IMG/VR virus record: IMGVR_UViG_3300037042_007690
Coordinates: 1-35,306 of that record
Strand: one strand, 5' to 3'
DNA length: 35,306 nucleotides
DNA from: a virus
Made by a program: the position numbers and the translations under genes. The notes below the pieces were generated by a model. It made no database searches. It was not told where the DNA came from and worked only from the letters and a program-made list of their open reading frames with translations. Positions 16,029 through 22,602 of this stretch are shown here, one piece after another. Each line of letters opens with the position of its first letter. Within the stretch, counting starts at the first letter, position 1.

Positions 16029-16472
16029 ATGACGCAAAGTATTAATAAAATTATTTTAATTGGTAGAGTTGGTGCAGAAGTTGATTTAAAAATGACAACA
16101 TCTGGTGATTCAGTTGCAACAATTAATTTAGCTACAAGTGAATCTTGGAAAGATAAAGTAAGTGGCGAAAAAAAAGAACAAACAATGTGGCATAGAATTA
16201 TTTTTTATAAAAAATTAGCAGATCTTGCATACACTTATTTAAAAAAAGGTTCTTTATGCTATATCGAAGGCTCTTTAAAATATCGAAAATATAAAGATAA
16301 AAATAATGAAGAAAAATCAATTAGTGAAATATTATGTAATGAATTTAAAATACTGAGTTCAAAATCTCAAAATAATGAATTAATTCTTGATGATCAAGAA
16401 AAATTAGCAATGAAACCAAGCATCATTGTTAATGATAATAATTCAAATTTTGATGACGACATACCTTTTTAA
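16029..16472 (+). CDS. ssb: Single-stranded DNA-binding protein (147 aa)
   Basis: It coats ssDNA during phage replication and recombination. Residues 1-110 show the bacterial SSB OB-fold pattern: NKIILIGRVGAEVDLK, the strand pair ATINLATSESW, MWHRIIFYKKLADLAYTYLKKG and YIEGSLKYRKY. The C-terminus is a classic acidic tip, DDDIPF, which recruits partner proteins. The linker is short, so the protein is smaller than E. coli SSB (178). AAAGGA lies upstream of ATG. As last gene of the pentapeptide operon it links that array to DNA metabolism; it would work with the RecT-like annealase and YqaJ exonuclease encoded at 20-22 kb. Confidence 0.92.
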   Translation: MTQSINKIILIGRVGAEVDLKMTTSGDSVATINLATSESWKDKVSGEKKEQTMWHRIIFYKKLADLAYTYLKKGSLCYIEGSLKYRKYKDKNNEEKSISEILCNEFKILSSKSQNNELILDDQEKLAMKPSIIVNDNNSNFDDDIPF

Positions 16473-16477
16473 AATAT

Positions 16478-16624
16478 TTATAAACTAAATTTAGTTTTTT
16501 CAATTTCTTTATTTTCATTATTTTTAACATTTGATTGATAAAAATGAATTAATAAACAAAAAAATGCAAAAACAGTAATAAAATTGGCAATATTAATAAA
16601 ATTATTAATAAATTCTAAAGTCAT
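16478..16624 (-). CDS. Small single-span membrane protein (48 aa)
   Basis: ATG at 16624 opens 48 codons. Residues about 10-29 are strongly hydrophobic (IANFITVFAFFCLLIHFY), followed by a charged Asn/Lys/Glu tail ending KFSL. It is the last gene of the leftward replication operon, 8 bases after the preceding stop. The ribosome site is weak. Its function is unknown; small membrane proteins of this form occur as holin-like, exclusion or inner-membrane factors. Confidence 0.5.
   Translation of the reverse strand: MTLEFINNFINIANFITVFAFFCLLIHFYQSNVKNNENKEIEKTKFSL
16482..16497. terminator. Palindrome between convergent operons
   Basis: A perfect 16-base palindrome (AAACTAAATTTAGTTT) starts 10 bases after the ssb stop and is followed by T residues on the plus strand. 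It overlaps the end of the convergent 48-residue gene. The stem is short and AT-rich, so it is at most a weak bidirectional terminator. Confidence 0.35.
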
Positions 16625-16632
16625 ATAATATT

Positions 16633-17112
16633 TTAATATTCAATTTCAGAAATTTGTTCGCCGCAAGCTATAACCAATAAAAAATTTTCAGGATTATTAA
16701 TATTTTCATACCAAGAAAAACAATTTAAATCGGAATATTGTAAATCAATTTCAACTGCTCCAATTTCTTTATTGTTATTTTCTATAAAAAAATTTCCCAC
16801 TAATATTTTTTTTGTTTGAGAAAATTCATTAAAATAAGAAATTTTTATTTCTTTTTCAATTAAATCCGTTTGATTTGGCTTATTAATTAATACTCTTAAT
16901 TCAAAAAATCTTTTTGTATTAAAAATAATATAATTTCCTTTTTTATTTACTTCCAATTTAAAAAATTGTTTTTCTTTTTCTTTTCCAAGTAACCCAAAAT
17001 TAAAAATAGGTTTTTTAATTTCTAAATCTAAAGGCAAATTATATATTTTAGTAAAAATTTCCCCATCAACATTAAAATCTACTTCTACTTGTGAAATATC
17101 CGATAAGTACAT
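16633..17112 (-). CDS. Hypothetical protein, beta-rich (about 159 aa)
   Basis: I do not recognise this protein. The start is taken at ATG 17112 (MYLSDISQVEVDF), with GGA upstream and one base between it and the previous stop; an upstream TTG at 17124 is less likely. It alternates hydrophobic and charged residues in many short strands (KKGNYIIFN, FFELRVLIN, GAVEIDLQY), suggesting a beta-sandwich, and ends in an acidic segment. It follows the VRR-NUC gene. Several such proteins are paired with nucleases in phage replication modules, but no role is assigned. Confidence 0.7.
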   Translation of the reverse strand: MYLSDISQVEVDFNVDGEIFTKIYNLPLDLEIKKPIFNFGLLGKEKEKQFFKLEVNKKGNYIIFNTKRFFELRVLINKPNQTDLIEKEIKISYFNEFSQTKKILVGNFFIENNNKEIGAVEIDLQYSDLNCFSWYENINNPENFLLVIACGEQISEIEY

Positions 17113-17113
17113 A

Positions 17114-17392
17114 TTAATTTCCAAATAATTTTTTGTCTAATTTAATTAAATCATCAATTGAACGAATAATTGTTACTGTACCTAAAAAATTTTTATGAAA
17201 TTCTTTTTGTTGCAAAGTAAGCGATGAATTGCCATTTTTAATTTCCATTAAAAAATTTATGCCTTTTTTTCCTGCCACAAGGTCAGGAAACCCTTTTCCA
17301 ACTTCGTGAGTGTGGTGAACATAATATCCAAGCTTTCTAGCAACGTCAACTATTTCAGATTGATTTTTATCTACTCTTTTTAAATAGCTCAT
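17114..17392 (-). CDS. VRR-NUC-type PD-(D/E)XK nuclease (92 aa)
   Basis: This is probably a small phage endonuclease, perhaps a Holliday-junction or branched-DNA resolvase. The PD-(D/E)XK site is visible as GKGFPDLVAG (Asp37) and FLMEIKNG (Glu50, Lys52), followed by LTLQQKEF with the conserved Gln, as in VRR-NUC proteins. An N-terminal helix (QSEIVDVARKLG) carries Glu13. The length of about 90-100 is normal for the stand-alone phage form. The start overlaps the end of the upstream gene by four bases. It would act in replication or before packaging. Confidence 0.82.
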   Translation of the reverse strand: MSYLKRVDKNQSEIVDVARKLGYYVHHTHEVGKGFPDLVAGKKGINFLMEIKNGNSSLTLQQKEFHKNFLGTVTIIRSIDDLIKLDKKLFGN

Positions 17393-17868
17393 TTATTAAT
17401 TATTTGATTAAGTACATTTTTTTTCTTTTCTTTTGAAAGTAAATGATAATCATTAGGAATGTAATTATATTTATTATTTTTATAAACAATACCTTTTTTT
17501 ATAAGTTTTTTTTCATAATGATCATTTAAAATTACTATAATTTTTCCTTTTTTAATAGCTTTTTTATTTTTTTTAAAAAATTCTTTTATTTCTAATTTTG
17601 ATGGTGTTTTAAACATGCTATTTGGATGCGTTGGGCGAAAATCGTATAATTCTGGACCTTTATTAGTTACAATTTCGTACATTTTTTTTCTTATTGCTTG
17701 TTCTCTTTGCTCTTCTTTTAAACAAATATTTTTTACAACAGGAATAATACCTTTACTTTTAGTAAGTAAATCATCTGGTATCATTAAATCTGCTAAAAAT
17801 ATTTTTAAAAATATTAATATTTTTTTTATTAATTTTTTTATAATTTTATATACAATCATTTTAAACAC
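17389..17868 (-). CDS. Hypothetical protein with hydrophobic N-terminal helix (159 aa)
   Basis: Residues 1-30 are an alternating Lys and Ile/Leu/Phe helix (KKLIKKILIFLKIFLADL), more like an amphipathic membrane-surface helix than a cleaved signal. The rest is soluble and Lys-rich (about 40% charged), with KGPELYDFRPTHPN and VYKNNKYNYIPNDYHLL. The start overlaps the upstream gene, and its stop overlaps the VRR-NUC start, so all are probably translated together. No family recognised. Confidence 0.65.
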   Translation of the reverse strand: MFKMIVYKIIKKLIKKILIFLKIFLADLMIPDDLLTKSKGIIPVVKNICLKEEQREQAIRKKMYEIVTNKGPELYDFRPTHPNSMFKTPSKLEIKEFFKKNKKAIKKGKIIVILNDHYEKKLIKKGIVYKNNKYNYIPNDYHLLSKEKKKNVLNQIINK

Positions 17869-18095
17869 TCCAGCAATAACATTAATATTTTTTTTCTATC
17901 CCCTGTAAAAAGCAAAATAAAGGCCTTTAGAGCAACTTTAAATTTAACCCTTTCCGATGAGTTGCATTTTAATTTTAAATTCAACCTTGTGTCCTTATTG
18001 GCCGTTTTAATGTTTATTTTCATATTACCTTTATTCGTAATTAATGATTTGTCATTTATTAAATTTAAAAAAATTCTTTCTTGGGAATTATTCAT
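17856..18095 (-). CDS. Hypothetical protein (79 aa)
   Basis: AAAGGAT precedes ATG at 18095. The N-terminal half is polar; residues 40-79 are basic with a hydrophobic segment (VALKAFILLFTG), ending in LLLECLK. It overlaps the next gene by 13 bases. It lies directly after the replication protein gene, in the position where lambda-like phages carry a helicase loader, but it is too short and shows no ATPase motif. Function unknown. Confidence 0.6.
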   Translation of the reverse strand: MNNSQERIFLNLINDKSLITNKGNMKINIKTANKDTRLNLKLKCNSSERVKFKVALKAFILLFTGDRKKILMLLLECLK

Positions 18096-18128
18096 TTGAG
18101 GATATCCTTTCCAATTTTTTAAATGAAC

Positions 18129-19283
18129 TTACGAGTAATTCTCGATAGTTCCGATAATTTTAACCTCTTCTTTACACCAAAAATCAAACATTTTTTTATC
18201 TTTTTGCTTAAAATATTCCTTTGATCTTTTTATTGCTTGCAATTCTGAATCAAGATTCATTAACTTAATTTTCCTATCTGATTCTATTTTATCATCTTTT
18301 TTTTGTTTTGATAAAACAAGTGACGCAGGAGAAGTCCACTTACCCTCTTTAATTACGTTCAAAATCGCATTTAATTTTTTAATAAAATTGTTTTCGCATT
18401 TTGTAAAATCTTTTTTATCAAGCAAAGAACAAAAAATTTCATCTAAAATTTCAATATCATACTTGCCAATTTTTAACATTTCTTGAATTACATAATCGCG
18501 CTGAAGATCACTAAGGATTTCTCCAATAATTAAATTACGATCTTTTAAAATAATTTTTGAAGAAACAGCGGCAGCAATTTTTTTGGTTTTTGATTTCGTA
18601 TTTAATTGCTGCTGTTTTTTTATATCTTGTTCTTTTATGTTATTTGTTATTTTATATGCGTCACTATTATTCACTCTTGAATTATTCACTATTGAAGAAC
18701 AGGGAAGTGGTGAACATTCAACAACTTGAATAATTTCACTAAAAACTTCACTTGATTTTTCATCAAATTCTAAATATTCAACACTTTGATCGTTCGTATT
18801 GACCAATTTCCTGTTTTTGGGAACTGGTGAACATTCAACAACTTGGCTTTTATTAAACGGCCTCTTTATATTCTGTTCTAAAAGAGGTTTTTTCATTCCC
18901 ATTTTTTGAACTGCTATATCTCTTACGACGTAATAAAACTCTTCAAATTGACCTTTCCCATTTTTTTTTCTTATCGGAAATCTTTCTAAATACCCTGCGT
19001 CTATTAGCTCATTAAATATTGCGTAAGTTTTATTTTTTCCACATCCCAGCCTATTAGAAATATCACGAACTCCAATATTCCATCCGTCTTCAAATCCCAT
19101 AACAGTAGCTAATGCTGCTTTGGCACCAATAGACATATCAGTTCTTTGAAATATTTCTTGGCTCATTGTGACAAAATTATGTTTTATATAATTTTCAGCA
19201 TGATTTTCACGATAAACTTTATCAACAGATGGGCTTAAAGTCCTTCGACTATTATCAATAGTATGGCGCTTTTCTTTATACAT
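18129..19283 (-). CDS. Phage replication initiation protein with winged helix (384 aa)
   Basis: Residues about 35-125 match the helix-turn-helix 36 / replication-protein-O-like pattern: a 'MSIGAKAALATVMGFEDGWNIGVRDISNRLGCG' type arrangement, seen as GAKAALATVMG, NIGVRDISNRLG, then TYAIFNELIDAGYLERFP. The centre (140-235) is polar linker. The C-terminal part is helical and Lys-rich, probably for helicase or loader contact. Two linker segments repeat QVVECSPVP and QVVECSPLP, encoded by DNA identical at 26 of 27 bases. AAGGA precedes ATG. It follows the YdaS-like regulator. It is a lambda O-like initiator binding an origin probably inside its own gene. Confidence 0.75.
   Translation of the reverse strand: MYKEKRHTIDNSRRTLSPSVDKVYRENHAENYIKHNFVTMSQEIFQRTDMSIGAKAALATVMGFEDGWNIGVRDISNRLGCGKNKTYAIFNELIDAGYLERFPIRKKNGKGQFEEFYYVVRDIAVQKMGMKKPLLEQNIKRPFNKSQVVECSPVPKNRKLVNTNDQSVEYLEFDEKSSEVFSEIIQVVECSPLPCSSIVNNSRVNNSDAYKITNNIKEQDIKKQQQLNTKSKTKKIAAAVSSKIILKDRNLIIGEILSDLQRDYVIQEMLKIGKYDIEILDEIFCSLLDKKDFTKCENNFIKKLNAILNVIKEGKWTSPASLVLSKQKKDDKIESDRKIKLMNLDSELQAIKRSKEYFKQKDKKMFDFWCKEEVKIIGTIENYS
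18666..18845. repeat. Iteron-like repeats within the replication gene (candidate origin)
   Basis: Two 27-base copies (18702-18728 and 18819-18845, 26 of 27 identical, core TGGTGAACATTCAACAACTT) lie 117 bases apart. Two adjacent 15-base copies (18666-18680 and 18681-18695, 14 of 15 identical, ATTATTCACT core) flank the first. More TTCACT elements follow near 18735-18750. Identity extends through synonymous positions. Lambda has its origin iterons in gene O in the same way. Confidence 0.55.
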
Positions 19284-19304
19284 AATTTTTCCTTAAATTA
19301 ATAT

Positions 19305-19556
19305 TTACTCTTCATCATCATAAAGAATGGATATTTCTGGACAAAATCGATAACGATTAATCCTTCCTTTTGATATTTCCTCTAATTTTATTGCGCATTT
19401 TCCCCTGTCTTTAAAAGGTACTCCGCGAAGTTTCCACGATGAAACCGTTGCTCGGTGTATTTTTAACTTTTTTGCAATGTAAGAACTTGACGCAATTGTA
19501 AATAATTCTTCAAGGGCCTCAATTGATTTTTTTCTGTTTTCACTATTTCTTATCAT
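19305..19556 (-). CDS. YdaS/Cro-like transcription regulator (83 aa)
   Basis: This is a compact DNA-binding protein. SSSYIAKKLKIHRATVSSWKLRG is the helix-turn-helix (given as SSSYIAKKLKI plus HRATVSSWKLRG, residues about 22-45), followed by VPFKDRGKCAIKLEEISKG, then RINRYRFCPEI. This matches the YdaS/Cro pattern '..W..RG.P...C..IE..T.G.V.RY.LRPD.'. The start at 19556 is chosen over 19637 because AGGAAATATTC precedes it and the promoter at 19591-19619 would lie inside a longer gene. It probably acts on inverted repeats in the divergent region and controls both the replication and recombination operons. Confidence 0.78.
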   Translation of the reverse strand: MIRNSENRKKSIEALEELFTIASSSYIAKKLKIHRATVSSWKLRGVPFKDRGKCAIKLEEISKGRINRYRFCPEISILYDDEE

Positions 19557-19590
19557 GAATATTTCCTGTGGGCGGTAATTATAATATGAG

Positions 19591-19619
19591 ATAGTAATAC
19601 GTACGCTAACGTAATGCAA
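19591..19619 (-). promoter_or_regulatory. Leftward promoter for regulator and replication operon
   Basis: On the minus strand TTGCAT (19614-19619), 17 bases and TACTAT (19591-19596) lead to a start about 28 bases before the regulator ATG. The spacer holds an imperfect inverted repeat (ATTACGT ... ACGTATT) that could be an operator. The -35 is the same TTGCAT used at the late promoter. Confidence 0.6.
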
Positions 19620-19713
19620 CCACTCCTTTGTAATCAATGGATATTTTTAATGTAAGAACATAATATAACATTTTGTTTTTTTTAAAAAAAAAATACAATT
19701 GTTACCCAAAAAA

Positions 19714-19760
19714 ACAAAAAGTATTGACAAACCCTTTTTGTATGCTTACAATGAGCATAC
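19714..19760. promoter_or_regulatory. Two inverted-repeat operators over the rightward promoter
   Basis: ACAAAAAG (19714-19721) and CTTTTTGT (19734-19741) bracket the -35 hexamer. GTATGCT (19740-19746) and AGCATAC (19754-19760) bracket the -10 hexamer. Both repeats are perfect. A dimeric HTH protein bound here would block or tune the promoter; the adjacent YdaS/Cro-like protein and the XRE protein at 13352 are candidates. Confidence 0.6.
19724..19752 (+). promoter_or_regulatory. Strong rightward promoter for recombination operon
   Basis: TTGACA (19724-19729), 17 bases and TACAAT (19747-19752) form a near-consensus sigma70 promoter. The leader of about 100 bases (19760-19860) holds a 10-bp stem (GTTATTAATT at 19766-19775 with AATTAATAAC at 19805-19814) around a purine-rich loop. 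The 19557-19860 interval is otherwise non-coding. Confidence 0.8.
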
Positions 19761-19860
19761 ATCAAGTTATTAATTTTTGGCTTTTGGAAAGGGTAAGGGA
19801 CAAGAATTAATAACGTGATGATTAATTAAAAATTAACAAAGATTAACAAGGAGATAAAAG

Positions 19861-19977
19861 ATGAAAAGACTCAACAAATTTATTGAAGAAATTAATGAAA
19901 TTTTATATAAAGTTATTCCATGGTTTTGCACGGGCTGGTTATTTTCAGAAGCATTACATTATTTTTTTTCAATATAA
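19861..19977 (+). CDS. Small early protein with hydrophobic C-terminus (38 aa)
   Basis: A strong AAGGAGAT site precedes ATG at 19861, the first frame after the switch promoter. The protein has a charged helix (KRLNKFIEEINEIL) and then a hydrophobic aromatic part (VIPWFCTGWLF, ALHYFFSI) that could insert in a membrane. No family is recognised. First-gene position and the best ribosome site of the window suggest high early expression. Confidence 0.7.
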   Translation: MKRLNKFIEEINEILYKVIPWFCTGWLFSEALHYFFSI

Positions 19978-20002
19978 ATTTTAATATTATTAAGGAATTA
20001 CA

Positions 20003-20269
20003 ATGGAAATTAAATTTACAAATAGAATTGAATTAATTAATCAAGTTGACATAAATAATTCAATTTTTGATATTTTAAAAATAATTCAAAGAGAACAAAT
20101 AGATTTAAATCAGGGAATTAAAGAAGGGCAAAAATGTTATGATGATTTAAAAGAAAAATTAAACTATTTAGAAACAAAATGTTATGAAGCAGGTTTATTT
20201 ATTAGAACTCTTGAAGATGAAAAAATTGAAGAGTGGAATGAAATTTTAAGCCCAAAGGAAAAATTATGA
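20003..20269 (+). CDS. Hypothetical early protein (88 aa)
   Basis: This is a helical, Glu/Lys-rich protein with a probable coiled coil (residues 32-80, including KEKLNYLETKCYEAG). AAGGAATT precedes the ATG and its stop overlaps the RecT-like start (ATGA), so expression is coupled with recombination. Short helical proteins upstream of annealases are common in phages and are often unstudied. Function unknown. Confidence 0.65.
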   Translation: MEIKFTNRIELINQVDINNSIFDILKIIQREQIDLNQGIKEGQKCYDDLKEKLNYLETKCYEAGLFIRTLEDEKIEEWNEILSPKEKL

Positions 20270-21159
20270 ACAACGAATTAATTACTAACGAATTATTACC
20301 TGAAAAATTTAATTCTGAAATAACACCTGGTTTTTTTAGCGCTTCAGGATTTGAATTAATGCAAAGAATTTGCAAAGCTTTAATGACTGCAAATATTGTT
20401 CCTAAAGAATACCAAGGAAATTTAGGAAATTGTATGATTGCTTTTAATATTTCTGTAAAAATGAATATTGATCCAATGACTGTAATGCAAAATTTAAATA
20501 TAATTCATGGAAAACCCGGATGGGGAGCAAAATTTTTAATTGGTACTTTTAATACATGCGGAAAATATTCGTCAATTCAATATGAATTTTCTGGAGATAA
20601 AAATACTGACGAATGGTCTTGCACTGCATTTGCGATTGAAAAATTAACAGGTTTAAAATTGCCCGGAAGTACCGTGTCCATTAAAATTGCTAAAGACGAA
20701 GGGTGGTACGGTAAAGCAGGAAGCAAATGGAAAACAATGCCTGAACAAATGCTTCGTTATAGATCAGCCGCTTGGTTTATTAATGCTCAAGCTCCAGAAC
20801 TTTCGTTAGGAATGCAAACTGTTGAAGAAATAGAAGATTCAGGAGGTTATTATGATGGAACAACAGGAAATTATATTAAAACAATAAATAATAATGAAAA
20901 TGAAAATCAAAATGAACTTTTAAATAAAATAAATAATTCACAAACAGCTGAAGAAGCTAATTTAATTTTTAAAAATGCAATGTATTTATTTTTAGATAAA
21001 AAAATAAACCCAACAATTATAAGAACTGCATTACTAAAAAAATTAGAACAATTTTCAGATAACATTAATAAAAAAATTGAACCAATTAAAGAAAATAAAA
21101 CCACTATAAAAAATGAAAACAATGAATGGATTAAAGAATTTGAAGGGGAAATAAAATGA
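20266..21159 (+). CDS. RecT-family ssDNA annealing protein (297 aa)
   Basis: It anneals complementary strands in phage recombination, working with the exonuclease encoded just downstream and with SSB. The RecT core spans about residues 20-200: NCMIAFNISVKMNIDPMTVMQNL, split as AFNISVKMNIDP and TVMQNLNIIHGKPGW, then KWKTMPEQMLRYRSAAWFI and the family's ending GMQTVEEIED. The C-terminal third (205-297) is Asn/Lys/Glu-rich, low-complexity and probably the partner-binding tail. It starts in an ATGA overlap. Length is normal for the family. Confidence 0.85.
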   Translation: MNNELITNELLPEKFNSEITPGFFSASGFELMQRICKALMTANIVPKEYQGNLGNCMIAFNISVKMNIDPMTVMQNLNIIHGKPGWGAKFLIGTFNTCGKYSSIQYEFSGDKNTDEWSCTAFAIEKLTGLKLPGSTVSIKIAKDEGWYGKAGSKWKTMPEQMLRYRSAAWFINAQAPELSLGMQTVEEIEDSGGYYDGTTGNYIKTINNNENENQNELLNKINNSQTAEEANLIFKNAMYLFLDKKINPTIIRTALLKKLEQFSDNINKKIEPIKENKTTIKNENNEWIKEFEGEIK

Positions 21160-21185
21160 TTGATAAATATAAATGGAGATAAGAA

Positions 21186-21845
21186 ATGAATTTAATAATT
21201 TCAAATCACGTTCAAGGAAGTTTAGAATGGCATGAAGATCGATTAGGAAAAGCAACCGGGTCAAAAGCTTCAATAATAACTTCTAAAGGAAAAACAAAAG
21301 GTAGCGAATCAATAACAAGAAAAAATTATAAATATCAATTGGCACTTGAACGAATTACTCGGGTTTTAGGAGAAACCCCATTTACAAATAAACATTTGGA
21401 ACGCGGAAAAGAATTAGAAAAATATGCACGTATGTTTTATGAGCTTCATTATAACTTTAATAGTGATTACACAGTAACAGAAATTGGTTTTTGTTACCCA
21501 GAAAATAAAAAATACGGATGTTCAGTAGATGGTTTAATTAATAATGAGGGAATTATAGAAATTAAATGCCCTATTCCGGCAATTCATTATAGGTATATTG
21601 AAGAAAATACTTTGCCTTCCGATTATTTTTTTCAAGTAATGCATAATATTTATACTACAAAACGTAAATATTGTGATTTTATTAGCTATAATGAATCAAT
21701 GCCAGAAAAACTTAAATTATTTATTAAAAGATTTGAGCCATCAGAGCAAGAATTAAAAAATTATGAAGAACAATTATTTGTTTTTTTAGACGAAGTTGAT
21801 TTATTAACAAATTCAATCATTGAAAAATGTAAGGAAAATCAATAA
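21186..21845 (+). CDS. YqaJ-type viral exonuclease (219 aa)
   Basis: This is a lambda-exonuclease-fold 5'-3' exonuclease that makes ssDNA for the RecT-like annealase. The N-terminus has the family signature SLEWHEDRLGKATGSK. Glu72 and Glu76 lie in LERGKELEKYAR. The catalytic core is CSVDGLI (Asp115) and GIIEIKCP (Glu125, Lys127), followed by YFFQVMHNIYTT, matching the family's Q-x2-xN/H motif. GGAGATAA precedes the ATG. The RecT-YqaJ pairing is standard in phages, so the function is secure. Confidence 0.88.
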   Translation: MNLIISNHVQGSLEWHEDRLGKATGSKASIITSKGKTKGSESITRKNYKYQLALERITRVLGETPFTNKHLERGKELEKYARMFYELHYNFNSDYTVTEIGFCYPENKKYGCSVDGLINNEGIIEIKCPIPAIHYRYIEENTLPSDYFFQVMHNIYTTKRKYCDFISYNESMPEKLKLFIKRFEPSEQELKNYEEQLFVFLDEVDLLTNSIIEKCKENQ

Positions 21846-22072
21846 TGAAACATTTAATTTTATTTAGTTTTATATTTTTAACGGGTTGTGCAACTTATTC
21901 TAAAACTCCTAAACCGCCTTATTTAGCACCGCTTGATTTGCCAATATGGCATATGAAATTTAACATTTCAAACGGAGATTTTGCAAAAAAAATAGTTGAA
22001 AGCAATCAAATTTGTGTAAGTCACGATTCAACCTGTTATAATTATCTTGAAGATTATATGGAGAAAAAATAA
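21845..22072 (+). CDS. Small lipoprotein (75 aa)
   Basis: The N-terminus is a lipoprotein signal: MKHLILFSFIFLTGC, with lipobox LTGC and Cys15 as the lipidated residue. The mature part is about 61 residues with a Pro-rich start (KTPKPPYLAPLDLP) and a later pair of cysteines (C58, C64) that could form a disulfide in the periplasm. Its start overlaps the exonuclease stop (TAATG). An early lipoprotein is unusual and suggests superinfection exclusion; an o-spanin (Rz1) role is possible, as the lysis cassette lacks one, but the distance and opposite strand argue against it. Confidence 0.75.
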   Translation: MKHLILFSFIFLTGCATYSKTPKPPYLAPLDLPIWHMKFNISNGDFAKKIVESNQICVSHDSTCYNYLEDYMEKK

Positions 22073-22124
22073 AAAAAAAATTTAATAAAAACGAATTTTA
22101 TGAATTTTTAATTCATTAGTAGCG

Positions 22125-22164
22125 TGCTATAATTAATTTATTATAATTACATGAAGTAATTATA
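22125..22164 (+). promoter_or_regulatory. Extended -10 promoter with downstream palindrome
   Basis: TGCTATAAT (22125-22133) is an extended -10 box; the -35 at proper distance is poor. A perfect inverted repeat (TATAATTAC, five bases, GTAATTATA; 22142-22164) lies where transcription would start. It could be an operator or a 5' hairpin of the message. Confidence 0.5.
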
Positions 22165-22173
22165 CAAATCAAA

Positions 22174-22197
22174 GGACTGACTTAATAAGGTTAGTCC
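22174..22197 (+). promoter_or_regulatory. Leader hairpin holding the ribosome site in its loop
   Basis: GGACTGAC and GTTAGTCC pair (eight positions, one G-T) around an eight-base loop, ending one base before the ATG at 22198. The AAGG ribosome site is at the loop/stem edge (22187-22190). Translation is therefore probably controlled by this stem. Confidence 0.5.
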
Positions 22198-22344
22198 ATG
22201 AAACAATTAAAATTAAAACAATTTTCTAAAAAAAAACTTAATCCATTAAAAATAACTCGAGAAGAACGGCGTGAGCGTAAAGAAGATTATTTTTATTCAA
22301 AAATGTTTCAAAAGTTAAATTTAAGAAAATTAACTATTTTTTGA
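22198..22344 (+). CDS. Very basic micro-protein (48 aa)
   Basis: The frame starts MKQLKLKQFSKKKLNP and continues with EERRERKEDYF and a basic end (KLNLRKLTIF). About 40% of residues are Lys or Arg. It has its own promoter-like and hairpin elements immediately upstream, rather than lying in the recombination operon. It may bind nucleic acid or ribosomes; no family is recognised. The 254 bases after it are non-coding and AT-rich and hold a pair of direct repeats. Confidence 0.55.
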   Translation: MKQLKLKQFSKKKLNPLKITREERRERKEDYFYSKMFQKLNLRKLTIF

Positions 22345-22395
22345 TTTTTTAAAATTTTCATTTTGTAACTTTTTCATTTGAAAACAACAAGTTTT

Positions 22396-22602
22396 AAAAA
22401 TCAACTGTTTATTGATTACTATTAATAAATAAAACTGGTAAAAAGATTTAACATCGAGTGATAATTTAATTAACATTATAGATTATATTTTTCTTTATTA
22501 TCAATATATTATAATTAATTTGTAATGATAAACATTTAACAAAAACATTGTTAACTTTTAACAAGGCATGTTTAAAAAAGTTAACCGTTTATTGATTATT
22601 AT
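22396..22602. repeat. Pair of imperfect direct repeats near the recombinase gene
   Basis: Copies at about 22396-22422 and 22575-22602 share GTTTATTGATTA and match at about 19 of 22 aligned positions, with their cores 180 bases apart. The differences are all C/T. Between them the DNA is AT-rich with repeated AACATT/TTAAC words. They could be recombinase sites or replication repeats; the second copy overlaps the end of the 59-residue gene. Confidence 0.4.

Noticed and set aside
19776-19795. Resemblance to an invertase hix site (CTTTTGGAA core)
   Set aside because: Only one copy is found, the similarity is limited to nine bases, and no inverted partner or invertible fibre segment is visible.
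21156-21182. Eight-residue frame between RecT-like and exonuclease genes (ATGA overlap)
   Set aside because: It is too short to call a gene; at most it carries ribosomes to the exonuclease start.
22101-22115. Terminator after the lipoprotein gene (TGAATT ... AATTCA)
   Set aside because: Six A-T-rich pairs without a T-run; too weak to call.
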